Positions 44,893 to 53,465 of a stretch of DNA of 64,000 bases are shown here, piece after piece. The notes beneath the pieces are model-generated. The model was not told the origin of the DNA. It saw only the letters and a program-made list of their open reading frames with translations, and did no database searches. Position numbers and translations under genes: made by a program. The stretch's first letter is position 1. The number at the start of each line of letters is the position of its first letter. Source of the stretch: Propionibacteriales bacterium (GTDB taxonomy: Bacteria; Actinomycetota; Actinomycetes; Propionibacteriales; Nocardioidaceae); NCBI GenBank assembly GCA_026392465.1, contig JAPLCA010000026.1, positions 62,001-126,000 on the forward strand. The letters are read 5' to 3'.

Positions 44893-45459
44893 ATGCCTCG
44901 CAACGACGACCGACGTGCCGCGCTCGCCGACGCCGGGATCCGCGTGCTCGCGGAGCAGGGGGCGCGGGGCCTGACGCACCGCGCCGTCGACGCCGCCGCG
45001 GGCACGCCGGTCGGGACCGCCTCGAACTACTTCCCGCGCCGTGACGACCTCGTCGCCGCACTGGTCGACCGCATCGGCCGACGACTCGCGCCCTCCCCCG
45101 AGGCCGTCACGCCGCGGGACGGCGTCCCGGCCGACCGCGCCCTGTTCGCCGCCTACGTCCACGACGTCGTGCGACGACTCCGCGCCGACCCGCACGTGGC
45201 GCTGGCCCTGTTCGAGCTTCGGCTCGAGGCGGCTCGCCGGCCGCACGTCGCCGCCACCCTCGGCACCTGGCGGCAGCGCGCCTTCGAGGACGACGTCGCC
45301 TTCAACACGGAGGCCGGGCTCCCTGGCGGACGCACCGAGCTCGCCCTGCTCCACCACGCCGTCGACGGCCTGGTGCTGGACCAGCTCACGGTCCCGCTGG
45401 ACACCGGCGTGCCGCTCGAGGCCGCGGTCGACGAGCTGGTGGACCGGATCCTGCGCTGA
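44893..45459 (+). CDS. TetR/AcrR-family transcriptional regulator
   Basis: 188 residues, ATG start. N-terminal HTH at about 9-55: ALADAGIRVLAEQGARGLTH, VDAAAGTPVGTASNYFPRRDD. C-terminal domain of the TetR_C type found in YcdC/Rv-like regulators. Adjacent twin palindromic operators indicate control of itself and the divergent reductase gene. Confidence 0.9.
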   Translation: MPRNDDRRAALADAGIRVLAEQGARGLTHRAVDAAAGTPVGTASNYFPRRDDLVAALVDRIGRRLAPSPEAVTPRDGVPADRALFAAYVHDVVRRLRADPHVALALFELRLEAARRPHVAATLGTWRQRAFEDDVAFNTEAGLPGGRTELALLHHAVDGLVLDQLTVPLDTGVPLEAAVDELVDRILR

Positions 45460-45481
45460 GGCGGGCCGGAACGGGTCGGGG

Positions 45482-46048
45482 TCAGTCGACCCGCGGTCCC
45501 TGGAGCGCGAAGGTCCGGTGCGTGGACCACCCCTCGCCCTCGCGGTGCAGGTAGAGGGCCACCTCGGTGACCTCGAAGTCGCAGCCGAAGTCCTCGAGCG
45601 TCGCGTAGGCGTGGTCGAGGGCGGTGTCGTCGAGGTGGTGCGCCACCGTCACGTGGGGGTGGAACGGAAACAGCGGCTCGGGCGCGTCGAGCGCCGCGCG
45701 CAGGTCGGCCGCCAGGACGCCCGCCTCGGCGATCCCCCGGCTGACCGCCACGAAGACGACCGGCGACACGGGCCGGAACGTGCCGGTGCCCCGCAGCGTC
45801 ACCTCGAACGGCGCCGTCCGGTCGGCCACGTGCTCGAGCCGCGCCGCGAGGTCGTCGAGCCCCTCCTCCGTGACCTGGTCGGGCGGCAGCAGCGTGATGT
45901 GGCTGGGGATCTGCGCGGCAGCGGGGTCGCCGAACGACGCCCGATGGGCGCGCAGCTGCTCACCGAACGGCTCCGGGACGGCGATCGCCACACCGAAGGT
46001 CAGCGCCCCGTCCTGCGACGGCACGCCCTCCACGCACGGGTCAGACAC
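45482..46048 (-). CDS. 2'-5' RNA ligase/2H phosphoesterase-like protein
   Basis: 188 residues from GTG 46048, overlapping the trpS end by eight bases; later GTG codons are alternatives. Two H-x-[TS]-x motifs define the 2H phosphoesterase fold: SHITLL at about residue 57 and HPHVTVAH at about residue 133. Related bacterial proteins act on cyclic phosphodiester or 2'-5' RNA bonds; the physiological target is not known. Downstream of trpS in the same orientation. Confidence 0.85.
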   Translation of the reverse strand: MSDPCVEGVPSQDGALTFGVAIAVPEPFGEQLRAHRASFGDPAAAQIPSHITLLPPDQVTEEGLDDLAARLEHVADRTAPFEVTLRGTGTFRPVSPVVFVAVSRGIAEAGVLAADLRAALDAPEPLFPFHPHVTVAHHLDDTALDHAYATLEDFGCDFEVTEVALYLHREGEGWSTHRTFALQGPRVD

Positions 46049-47063
46049 CGCGGACGAGCCCGACCTTGTCGTACACGTCCACCACCACCGGCGCCGCGAC
46101 CTCACGGGCCCGGACGGCGCCCGCGGCCAGCACGCGGTCGAGCTCGGCGAGATCGTCGAGGTAGGCGCGCGTGCGCTCGCCGAAGCCGGCCACGAAGTCG
46201 GCCACGACGTCGCCCAGCTCGACCTTCAGGTGTCCGTACTGGCGCCCCTCGAACCGAGCCACGATCGTCTCGACGTCCTCGCCGGTGATGGCCGAGAAGA
46301 TCGTGAGCAGGTTGGAGATCCCCGGCTTGGTCTCCGGGTCGAACACGATCTCGCTCCCGGAGTCCGTGACCGCCGAGCGGATCTTCTTGCGCGCGCGGGC
46401 GGGGTCGTCGAGCAGGTCGATGATGCCGTTGGGGCTGGACGCCGACTTGCTCATCTTCGACGTCGGGTCCTGCAGGTCGAGGATGCGTGCCGTGCCCTTC
46501 ACGATGTAGGGCTCCGGGAGCCGGAAGGTCTCGCCGTAGTGATGGTTGAACCGCTGCGCCAGGTTGCGCGAGAGCTCCAGGTGCTGGCGCTGGTCCTCAC
46601 CCACCGGGACGTGGTGCGGGTTGTAGAGCAGGATGTCGGCGGCCTGCAGGATCGGGTAGGTGAAGAGCGCGACGTTGGCGTTCTCCTCGCCCCGCCGACC
46701 GACCTTGTCCTTGAACTGGGTCATCCGGCCGGCCTCGCCGAAGCCCGTCAGACCGTTGAACACCCACGCGAGCTGGGTGTGCTCCACGACCTGGCTCTGG
46801 CAGAAGAGCGTCGACCGCTCGACGTCGACACCGGCTGCCAGGAGCTGCGCGACGGACGCGTAGGTCCGCTGACGCAGGAGCGAGGGGTCCGGACGCTCGT
46901 TCAGCGAGTGCAGGTCCGCGATGAAGTAGAAGGCGTCGTGGTCCTCCTGGAGCCCCACCCATTGCCGCAGGGCCCCGAAGTAGTTCCCGAAGTGGAACGA
47001 GTCGGCCGTCGGCTGGATGCCGGACAGCGAGCGTGGACGGGTGCTGCTGGACATGCTGTGCAT
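46041..47063 (-). CDS. trpS: tryptophanyl-tRNA synthetase
   Basis: 340 residues from ATG 47063; the next ATG three codons on is also possible, but a GAGGAG site lies 11 bases before 47063. Class I synthetase: SGIQPTADSFHFGNYFGAL holds the HIGH-like signature, and KMSKSASSPNG holds the KMSKS loop. Conserved GRMTQFKDK and PILQAADILLYNPHHVPVG are present. Charges tRNA-Trp in the cytosol. Divergent to galK with only a 43-base gap. Confidence 0.94.
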   Translation of the reverse strand: MHSMSSSTRPRSLSGIQPTADSFHFGNYFGALRQWVGLQEDHDAFYFIADLHSLNERPDPSLLRQRTYASVAQLLAAGVDVERSTLFCQSQVVEHTQLAWVFNGLTGFGEAGRMTQFKDKVGRRGEENANVALFTYPILQAADILLYNPHHVPVGEDQRQHLELSRNLAQRFNHHYGETFRLPEPYIVKGTARILDLQDPTSKMSKSASSPNGIIDLLDDPARARKKIRSAVTDSGSEIVFDPETKPGISNLLTIFSAITGEDVETIVARFEGRQYGHLKVELGDVVADFVAGFGERTRAYLDDLAELDRVLAAGAVRAREVAAPVVVDVYDKVGLVRGV

Positions 47064-47106
47064 TGTGCCAGTGGCTCCTCGCGGGACAGGTCCTAGGCTC
47101 GGGGCC

Positions 47107-48252
47107 GTGGACGACGTACGCACGTGGCAGGTTCCGGGTCGGGTCAACCTCGTCGGGGAGCACCTCGACTACAACGGCGGCCCCTCGGTGCCGTTCGCGA
47201 TCGACCGCTTCCTCACGGTGAAGGTCCGCCGCCGCGACGACGACGCGGTCAACGTCTGGAGCACGCTGCCCGACGGCACGCGCGAGCGCGCCACCTTCGG
47301 CATCGGCGTCGCACCCGACGACGGCACGGTGTCGGCCGACGACTGGGCCGCCTACCCCGCGGGAGCGGTGTGGGCGCTCGGGACCGTGGGCCCGCTGCCG
47401 GGCGTCGACCTGGTGCTGGAGTCGACGCTGCCGCTGGGCTCGGGACTCTCCTCGTCGGCAGCGCTCACCGTGGGCGTCGTCTCGGCCCTGGCCGACGTGG
47501 CCGGCCTCGACGTCGCGCCGCTGCAGGTGGCCCGTCTCGCGCAGCGCGCTGAGAACGACTTCGTGGGTGCGCCCACCGGGCTCATGGACCAGCTCGCCGT
47601 CACGTTCGGCCGGGCGGGCGAGGCGGTCGTCACCGACCCGCTCTCCGACGACGCCCCGGCCCGCGTGCCGTTCGACCTCGCCGCCGCCGACCTCGCACTC
47701 CTCGTCATCGCGACCGGTGTCGACCACTCGCACCGCAGCGCCCCGGCGGCCCAGGGCTCCGCACCCCTGCCGGGCGGCGGGTACGGCGAGCGTCGCGCGG
47801 AGTGCGAGCGCGCCGCAGCCGAGCTCGGTCTCGACCACCTCGCGAAGGCCGGGCTCGACGCGCTCGTGCGCCTCGAGGACCCGGTGCTGCGTCGCCGCAC
47901 CCAGCACGTCTTCACCGAGACCGCGCGGGTCAAGGCCGCGCTGCGGACGCTCGGCGAGGCCGACTTCGAGCAGCTGGGCACCATCCTCACCGCGTCGCAC
48001 GTCTCGCTGCGCGACGACTTCGAGGTCAGCTGCGCCGAGCTCGACGTCGCGGTCGAGGCGGCCGTCGAGGGCGGGGCCCTGGGCGCCCGCATGACCGGGG
48101 GCGGGTTCGGCGGGTCGGCCATCGCCCTCGTCCCCCAGACCAAGGCGCGCGCCGTGCGCGAGCTCGTCGAGCAGCGCTACGACGCCCTGGGGTGGAAGGC
48201 GCCGGAGGTCTTCGCCGTCCGGCCCGCAGCAGGAGCCCACCGCACCGCCTGA
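47107..48252 (+). CDS. galK: galactokinase
   Basis: 381 residues from GTG 47107. GHMP kinase motifs in order: GRVNLVGEHLDYNGGPSVPF (galactokinase signature), LPLGSGLSSSAAL (ATP loop), and GARMTGGGFGGSAIAL (motif 3). The N-terminus is short, with the signature starting at about residue 10, so the usual leader helix is reduced. Phosphorylates galactose in the Leloir pathway; no galT or galE lies beside it here. Confidence 0.9.
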   Translation: MDDVRTWQVPGRVNLVGEHLDYNGGPSVPFAIDRFLTVKVRRRDDDAVNVWSTLPDGTRERATFGIGVAPDDGTVSADDWAAYPAGAVWALGTVGPLPGVDLVLESTLPLGSGLSSSAALTVGVVSALADVAGLDVAPLQVARLAQRAENDFVGAPTGLMDQLAVTFGRAGEAVVTDPLSDDAPARVPFDLAAADLALLVIATGVDHSHRSAPAAQGSAPLPGGGYGERRAECERAAAELGLDHLAKAGLDALVRLEDPVLRRRTQHVFTETARVKAALRTLGEADFEQLGTILTASHVSLRDDFEVSCAELDVAVEAAVEGGALGARMTGGGFGGSAIALVPQTKARAVRELVEQRYDALGWKAPEVFAVRPAAGAHRTA

Positions 48253-48275
48253 CGCGGCGGTGCGACACTGGGCGC

Positions 48276-49121
48276 GTGACCGCCCGCCGCATCGCGTACC
48301 AGGGAGAGCCCGGCGCCAACTCCCACATCGTCTGCCAGCAGCACCACCCCGACGCCGAGGCCGTGGCCTGCGCGTCGTTCGAGGACGTGTTCGCGGCGGT
48401 CACCGGCGGCGACGCCGACCTCGCCATGATCCCGATCGACAACTCGATCGCCGGCCGCGTCGCCGACATCCACCACTTCCTCCCGACGTCCGGTCTGCAC
48501 ATCGTGGGCGAGCACTTCCTGCGCATCCAGTTCATGGTCATGGGGGTTCCCGGCACGACGCTCGAGACGGTCCGCACCGTGCACAGCCACGTGCACGCGC
48601 TCGGCCAGTGCCGCAAGATCATCGGCCAGCACGGCTGGGTCCCCGTCGTCTCCGGCGACACCGCAGGGGCCGCGCGGGAGATCGCCGAGGCGGCCGACGT
48701 CACCTCCGCCGCCATCGCGCCACCCCTCGCGGCCGAGATCTACGGCCTCGACATCCTCGCCGCCGACGTCGAGGACGAGGACCACAACACCACGCGCTTC
48801 GTGGAGCTGTCCCGCGAGCCGGTGCGCGCCCCCCAGGGCGCGGGTCCCGTCGTCACCACCTTCATCTTCAACGTCCGCAACCTCCCCGCCGCCCTCTACA
48901 AGGCGCTCGGCGGGTTCGCCACGAACGGCGTCAACATGACGAAGCTCGAGAGCTACATGGTCGGCGGGGAGTTCACCGCCACCCAGTTCCTCGCCGAGGT
49001 CGACGGGCACCCCGACGACCCGCACGTGGCACGGGCCCTGGAGGAGCTCGGCTTCTTCACCACAGAGACCCGCGTGCTCGGCGTGTACCCGGCCGACCCG
49101 TTCCGCGCCCAGCAGCGCTGA
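48276..49121 (+). CDS. pheA: prephenate dehydratase
   Basis: 281 residues from GTG 48276. Catalytic domain begins IAYQGEPGANSHIV; AMIPIDNSIAGRV and the essential TRF motif in DEDHNTTRFVELSR are present. C-terminal ACT domain at about 195-275 (TTFIFNVRNLPAALYKALGG, VNMTKLESYMVGGEF), with the ESRP phenylalanine-binding motif changed to ESYM. Converts prephenate to phenylpyruvate in phenylalanine biosynthesis. The altered ACT motif may change feedback behaviour. Confidence 0.93.
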   Translation: MTARRIAYQGEPGANSHIVCQQHHPDAEAVACASFEDVFAAVTGGDADLAMIPIDNSIAGRVADIHHFLPTSGLHIVGEHFLRIQFMVMGVPGTTLETVRTVHSHVHALGQCRKIIGQHGWVPVVSGDTAGAAREIAEAADVTSAAIAPPLAAEIYGLDILAADVEDEDHNTTRFVELSREPVRAPQGAGPVVTTFIFNVRNLPAALYKALGGFATNGVNMTKLESYMVGGEFTATQFLAEVDGHPDDPHVARALEELGFFTTETRVLGVYPADPFRAQQR

Positions 49122-49191
49122 GGTCGCGCCTGTCCACAGGTCGACGACGAAGCCCTTGGTCGCGGGCGCGCACCCGCAGTAGCGTGGCCGC

Positions 49192-49476
49192 ATGACCCCG
49201 CCGGACCGTGTGAGCCAGCTGCGCAACGACGTCGACGACCTGTACGAGATCGTCTCGGAGATCCGTTCGACCGTCGACGGTCACACGGGCACCCTCGCCG
49301 GACACACGCAGACCCTGGACGAGCACACCCGGACCCTCGCCGACCACACCCGCATCCTCGACGAGCACACCCGCATCCTCGACGAGCACACCCGGACCCT
49401 CGACGAGCACACCCGGACCTTGGACGAGCACGGCGGCAAGCTCGACGAGATCCTCGACATCCTGCGCGCGCGGTGA
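49192..49476 (+). CDS. heptad-repeat coiled-coil protein
   Basis: 94 residues, ATG start. After MTPPDRVSQLRNDVDDLYEI the protein is built from about eight near-perfect heptads of the form HTRTLDE (residues ~30-85), matched at DNA level by 21-base tandem repeats. Leucine or isoleucine recurs every seven residues with threonine/histidine polar positions, predicting a long parallel coiled coil. No membrane segment. The stop overlaps the start of the following GNAT gene (GTGA), so they are coupled. Function unknown. Confidence 0.75.
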   Translation: MTPPDRVSQLRNDVDDLYEIVSEIRSTVDGHTGTLAGHTQTLDEHTRTLADHTRILDEHTRILDEHTRTLDEHTRTLDEHGGKLDEILDILRAR

Positions 49477-50603
49477 ACGGCCTGCCGTTCCCGCTGTCGG
49501 TCCCGGTGCTGACCGACGGCGTCGTCACCCTGCGCGCGGCCACCCCGGCCGACATCGAGGCGATGTGGGAGATGACGCAGGACCCCGACATGCAGCGGTG
49601 GACCGCCGTGCCGATCCCGAACACGCGCGAGATGAGCGAGCAGTTCGCCCTGCACGTCGGCGCTCGCGCCTGGGACGAGGGCACCGCCCGCATGTGGGTC
49701 GTGGAGGCCGAGGACGACGACGGACGTCCGCGCTTCGCCGGGAACGTCGACGTGCGCGGCGGCCCCGTCGCCGACATCGGCTTCACGCTCCACCCGTGGG
49801 CGCGGGGTCGGGGCATCATGACCGCCGCCGTGCGGCTCGCCGTCGGCCACGGCTTCACCGAGGCCGGGATCGAGGCGGTGCACTGGCGGGCCCACGTGGG
49901 CAACGAGGCATCCCTACGGGTCGCGCACGCCTGCGGCTTCGAGCTGGTCGGCACCGCGCCCGCCCTGCTGCACGAGCGTGGCCGCACCCTCGACGCCTGG
50001 ACGGCCGTGCTGCGCTTCGGCGACGCGCCCTACGCCCGCCGGCCGTGGCAGGACGCACCGAGGCTCAGGACCGACCGCCTGCGGCTGCGACCGCTCGTGG
50101 AGACCGACGCGCACCGCGTGGCGCAGGCGTGCTCCGACCCGACCACCCGGCACTGGCTGCGGTCACTGCCCCATCCCTACACGCCCGACGTGGCCCGCGC
50201 CTTCGTGGCCGACTGCACGTGGCGCGCCGCCACCGGGGAGAAGATCACCTGGGCCGTGGCCGACCCGGTCTCCGACGACCTCGTCGCCCTCGTGACGCTC
50301 ATGCACCTCGGCGGCGTGAACCCCGGCACGGCCGAGGTGGGCTACTGGGCGCACCCCGACGCGCGGGGTCGCGGACTCGTCGCCGAGGCCGTCGAGGCGG
50401 TGACGCGCTGGGCGTTCTCGCCCGACGGCCCCGGACTGCACCGACTCAGCCTGCTGGCCGCCGCGGGCAACGTCGCCAGCAACCGCGTGGCCGAGCGGTC
50501 CGGCTTCCGCCGGCTCGGGGTCGAGCGTCAGGCCGAGATGCTGGGCGACGACACGCTCGACGACCTCGTCTCCTACGACCTGCTGGCCAGCGAGCGGCGG
50601 TAG
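49473..50603 (+). CDS. tandem GNAT-domain acetyltransferase
   Basis: 376 residues, GTG start within the preceding stop overlap. Two GNAT domains of the RimJ/RimL type: first at about 5-180 (VVTLRAATPADIEAMWEMTQ, GFTLHPWARGRGIMTAAVRL, ASLRVAHACGFELVG), second at about 195-370 (LRTDRLRLRPLVETDAHRVA, GYWAHPDARGRGLVAEAVEA, ASNRVAERSGFRRLGV). Each contains its own acetyl-CoA loop. Likely modifies protein N-termini or small amines; target unknown. Confidence 0.87.
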   Translation: MNGLPFPLSVPVLTDGVVTLRAATPADIEAMWEMTQDPDMQRWTAVPIPNTREMSEQFALHVGARAWDEGTARMWVVEAEDDDGRPRFAGNVDVRGGPVADIGFTLHPWARGRGIMTAAVRLAVGHGFTEAGIEAVHWRAHVGNEASLRVAHACGFELVGTAPALLHERGRTLDAWTAVLRFGDAPYARRPWQDAPRLRTDRLRLRPLVETDAHRVAQACSDPTTRHWLRSLPHPYTPDVARAFVADCTWRAATGEKITWAVADPVSDDLVALVTLMHLGGVNPGTAEVGYWAHPDARGRGLVAEAVEAVTRWAFSPDGPGLHRLSLLAAAGNVASNRVAERSGFRRLGVERQAEMLGDDTLDDLVSYDLLASERR

Positions 50604-50736
50604 CGGACCCGCGGCCCGGGCGGGACCGGCTGCGATCGGCGCAGGTCCCGAGCGTCACCCGACGGCTCGGGCGAGCCCGGGTGAGACGTCGGCCACTGGT
50701 GCTGCTTCTGTCGGCGCACGACGGCACACTGGTTGC

Positions 50737-52272
50737 GTGACCCAACTGAGCGAGCCGCAGCAGCCCGGCGCCACCTCCTCGACGACGTCGTCCCCCTGGC
50801 CCGCCCTCTGGGCGATGGTCATCGGGTTCTTCATGATCCTCGTCGACAACACGATCGTGTCGGTCGCGACGCCGGCGATCATCGAGGACCTGCGCACCGA
50901 CTACAACAGCGGCATCTGGGTCACGAGTGCCTACCTGCTCGCCTACGCGGTGCCCCTGCTGGTGACCGGCCGCCTCGGCGACCGCTTCGGCCCCAAGAAC
51001 GTCTACCTGCTGGGCCTGACGATCTTCACCCTCGCCTCGCTGTGGTGCGGCCTGACGGACTCGATCGGCGGGCTCATCGCGGCTCGTGTCGTCCAGGGGG
51101 TCGGGGCGTCCCTCCTCACGCCGCAGACCATGGCGGTCATCACCCGCACCTTCCCGGCGGCCAAGCGCGGCAGCGCCATGGCCCTCTGGGGAGCCGCCGC
51201 GGGTGTCGCGACGCTCGTCGGGCCGATCCTCGGCGGCGTGCTCGTCGACGCCGCCGGCTGGGAGTGGATCTTCTTCGTCAACATCCCGGTCGGCCTGATC
51301 GGCTTCGTCCTGGCCGTGCGCCTGGTCCCGGTGCTCGAGACGCACGCCCACACCATCGACTGGCTCGGCGTCGCGCTCAGCGCAGCCGGCATGTTCCTGC
51401 TCGTGTTCGGCATCCAGGAGGGTGAGCGGTACGACTGGGGCACCATCACCGGACCGATCAGCGTCCCCCTGCTCATCGCGCTCGGCGTCGTCGTGCTCGG
51501 CCTGTTCGTCGCCTGGCAGGCGCGGGTGCGCCGCGAGCCGCTCGTGCCCCTCGGACTGTTCCGCGACCGCAACTTCTCGGTCGGCAACGTCGCCATCGCG
51601 ATGGTCTCCCTCGCCATCACCGCCATGAGCCTGCCGTTCATGTTCTACGCGCAGGGCGCCCGCGGCTGGAGCCCCACGGAGTCGGCGCTCTTCATGACGC
51701 CCATGGCGGTCGTGCTCCTGCTGCTCTCCCCCGTCGTGGGCAAGCTCTCCGACCGCGTCCACCCCCGCCTCCTGACGCTGGTGGGCTTCGGCACCGCCGC
51801 CGTCGCCATGCGGTGGCTCGGGAGCCTGGTCGACCCATCGACGCCGGCCTGGCAGCTGCTGCTGCCGATGGCCCTGTTCGGCGTGTCGAACGCGTTCCTC
51901 TGGGCGCCGCTCAGCGCCACGGCCACCCGGAACCTGCCCATGTCGTCGGCCGGTGCCGGCGCCGGGGTCTACAACACGACGCGCCAGGTGGCCGCAGCGC
52001 TCGGCAGCGCCGCGGTCGCCGCCCTCATCGGGTCGCGCCTGGCCGCGAACGGGCTGCAGGGCGACGCGTCCGCGTTCCAGTCGGCGGCCGGCGGGTCCGG
52101 ATCGATGCCTGCGCCGGTGGCCGAGGCCTTCTCCCGGGCGATGTCCGAGGCCTTCTGGCTGCCGGCCGCCGCCTTCGTCGTCGGGCTGGTCGTCGTGCTG
52201 CTCTTCGAGCGCCCCCGTCACCAGGGCGTCGCGCCGGCGACCGCCCCCACGCAGGCCGCACCCGCTGCCTAG
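50737..52272 (+). CDS. DHA2-family MFS drug efflux transporter
   Basis: 511 residues, GTG start. Fourteen predicted spans. Motif FFMILVDNTIVSVATPAIIE early in helix 1, GRLGDRFGPKNVYLLGL loop, and GVGASLLTPQTMAVITRTFP are hallmarks of the EmrB/QacA (DHA2) group. A central hydrophobic block has AGVATLVGPILGGVLVDAAG (motif C). Proton-driven multidrug export is the family role. No regulator sits next to it. Confidence 0.9.
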   Translation: MTQLSEPQQPGATSSTTSSPWPALWAMVIGFFMILVDNTIVSVATPAIIEDLRTDYNSGIWVTSAYLLAYAVPLLVTGRLGDRFGPKNVYLLGLTIFTLASLWCGLTDSIGGLIAARVVQGVGASLLTPQTMAVITRTFPAAKRGSAMALWGAAAGVATLVGPILGGVLVDAAGWEWIFFVNIPVGLIGFVLAVRLVPVLETHAHTIDWLGVALSAAGMFLLVFGIQEGERYDWGTITGPISVPLLIALGVVVLGLFVAWQARVRREPLVPLGLFRDRNFSVGNVAIAMVSLAITAMSLPFMFYAQGARGWSPTESALFMTPMAVVLLLLSPVVGKLSDRVHPRLLTLVGFGTAAVAMRWLGSLVDPSTPAWQLLLPMALFGVSNAFLWAPLSATATRNLPMSSAGAGAGVYNTTRQVAAALGSAAVAALIGSRLAANGLQGDASAFQSAAGGSGSMPAPVAEAFSRAMSEAFWLPAAAFVVGLVVVLLFERPRHQGVAPATAPTQAAPAA

Positions 52273-52281
52273 ACTGCGGCG

Positions 52282-53145
52282 GTGACCAGCACCCACGTCC
52301 TGACGCTGTCCTGCCCCGACCGGCCGGGACTCGTGTACGCCGTGACCCGGTGGATCCACGAGACCGGCGGCAACATCCTCGACTCCCAGCAGTACACGGA
52401 GCAGCCGGCCGACGACGGGTCGGGCGAGTTCTTCCTGCGCCTGCACGTCGACTTCGGCGAGGACGCGCGGACGGCCGCGCTGGCCGACGGGTTCGAGCAG
52501 GTGGCCGCGGAGCTGGCCATGGACTTCCGGCTCGTGGAGGCGGAGCGGCCCGCGCGCACGCTCGTGATGGTCTCCAAGGAGGGCCACTGCCTGAACGACC
52601 TGCTCTACCGGCAGAGCTCCGGCACCCTCAACATCGAGGTGCCGGCCGTGGTGTCCAACCACCGCGACCTCGAGCGGCTCGCCGACGCGTACGACGTGCC
52701 GTTCCACCACCTGCCGGTCACCCGCGAGACGAAGGCCGACGTGGAGGCCGAGGTGCTCCGGCTCGTCGAGGCCCTCGACGTCGACCTCGTGGTGCTCGCG
52801 CGCTACATGCAGATCCTCAGCGACGACCTCTGCCGTGCGCTGGCCGGGCGGGCCATCAACATCCACCACAGCTTCCTGCCCAGCTTCAAGGGCGCACGGC
52901 CCTACCACCAGGCCCACGCGCGCGGTGTCAAGCTCATCGGCGCCACGGCGCACTACGTCACGGCCGACCTCGACGAGGGCCCGATCATCGAGCAGGGTGT
53001 CCAGCGCGTCGACCACCGCATGGGCCCGGCCGACCTCGCGCGCGCCGGTCGCGACGTGGAGGCCCAGACGCTCTCCCGCGCCGTGCGCCTGCACGCCGAG
53101 TCACGCGTGCTGATGAACGGTCCCCGCACCGTCGTCTTCGCCTGA
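52282..53145 (+). CDS. purU: formyltetrahydrofolate deformylase
   Basis: 287 residues, GTG start nine bases after the MFS stop. N-terminal ACT domain (LSCPDRPGLVYAVTRWIHET) and C-terminal formyl-transferase domain with VSNHRDLERLADAYDVPFHH, LARYMQILSDDLCR, the catalytic NIHHSFLPSFKGARPYHQA block, and GATAHYVTADLDEGPII. Releases formate from 10-formyltetrahydrofolate, balancing the one-carbon pool. Confidence 0.93.
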   Translation: MTSTHVLTLSCPDRPGLVYAVTRWIHETGGNILDSQQYTEQPADDGSGEFFLRLHVDFGEDARTAALADGFEQVAAELAMDFRLVEAERPARTLVMVSKEGHCLNDLLYRQSSGTLNIEVPAVVSNHRDLERLADAYDVPFHHLPVTRETKADVEAEVLRLVEALDVDLVVLARYMQILSDDLCRALAGRAINIHHSFLPSFKGARPYHQAHARGVKLIGATAHYVTADLDEGPIIEQGVQRVDHRMGPADLARAGRDVEAQTLSRAVRLHAESRVLMNGPRTVVFA

Positions 53146-53164
53146 CCCGCCGCGGCCGGCCCGC

Positions 53165-53300
53165 GGGGGACGCAGGATCCTGCGTCTGCGCGCTGGAGGC
53201 CGAACGCTTCTGCGTTCACGACGGGATCCCGTAGCGAACGCAGCATCCTCGACCCTGCCGCACATGAACGCAGAACCTTGCGTCCCACAGCGCGGGCGAC
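53165..53300 (-). repeat. dispersed palindromic repeat, copy 2
   Basis: Read on the minus strand this aligns with 26610-26750 over about 130 bases. Shared landmarks: the ACGCAGGATCCTGCGT perfect palindrome (53170-53185), TGCGTTC/GAACGCA arms (53211-53217, 53236-53242) enclosing the perfect ACGGGATCCCGT (53221-53232), and AACGCAGAACCTTGCGTC at 53267-53284. Confidence 0.75.
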
Positions 53301-53341
53301 CACGCCGAGCGACGGCCGAGGTGCCGGCCGCCCCATCCCCC

Positions 53342-53378
53342 GTCTCACTCAGCGACCCCGGAGTCCACATGATGAGAC
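53342..53378 (+). promoter_or_regulatory. inverted repeat in the sulfate-operon leader
   Basis: GTCTCA and TGAGAC form a 6-bp stem around 25 bases, 88 bases before the substrate-binding protein gene. It could be an RNA leader stem or operator. I do not recognise a riboswitch consensus. Confidence 0.3.
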
Positions 53379-53465
53379 CTGCGTGCGGGGCGGCGTCGGA
53401 CGCCTACGGTCGTACCTCGACGCACCACGCCCCCGGAGGGTGCGCCCGACCCCGAGGACGACCCC

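Larger units (their letters stand above)
53146..53465. other. gene-free 320-base stretch with dispersed repeat and sulfate-operon leader
   Basis: The first half holds a dispersed palindromic repeat (see separate entry). The second half is the leader of the sulfate transporter, with an inverted pair GTCTCA (53342-53347)/TGAGAC (53373-53378). I see no open frame with family similarity. Confidence 0.6.

Noticed and set aside
51813-53234. Plus-strand frame across the MFS end and purU into the repeat
   Set aside because: It is a shadow frame over two well-supported genes and ends in the palindromic repeat.
53342-53465. SAM or other sulfur riboswitch before the sulfate transporter
   Set aside because: Only one 6-bp stem is evident and no conserved riboswitch core could be recognised by eye.
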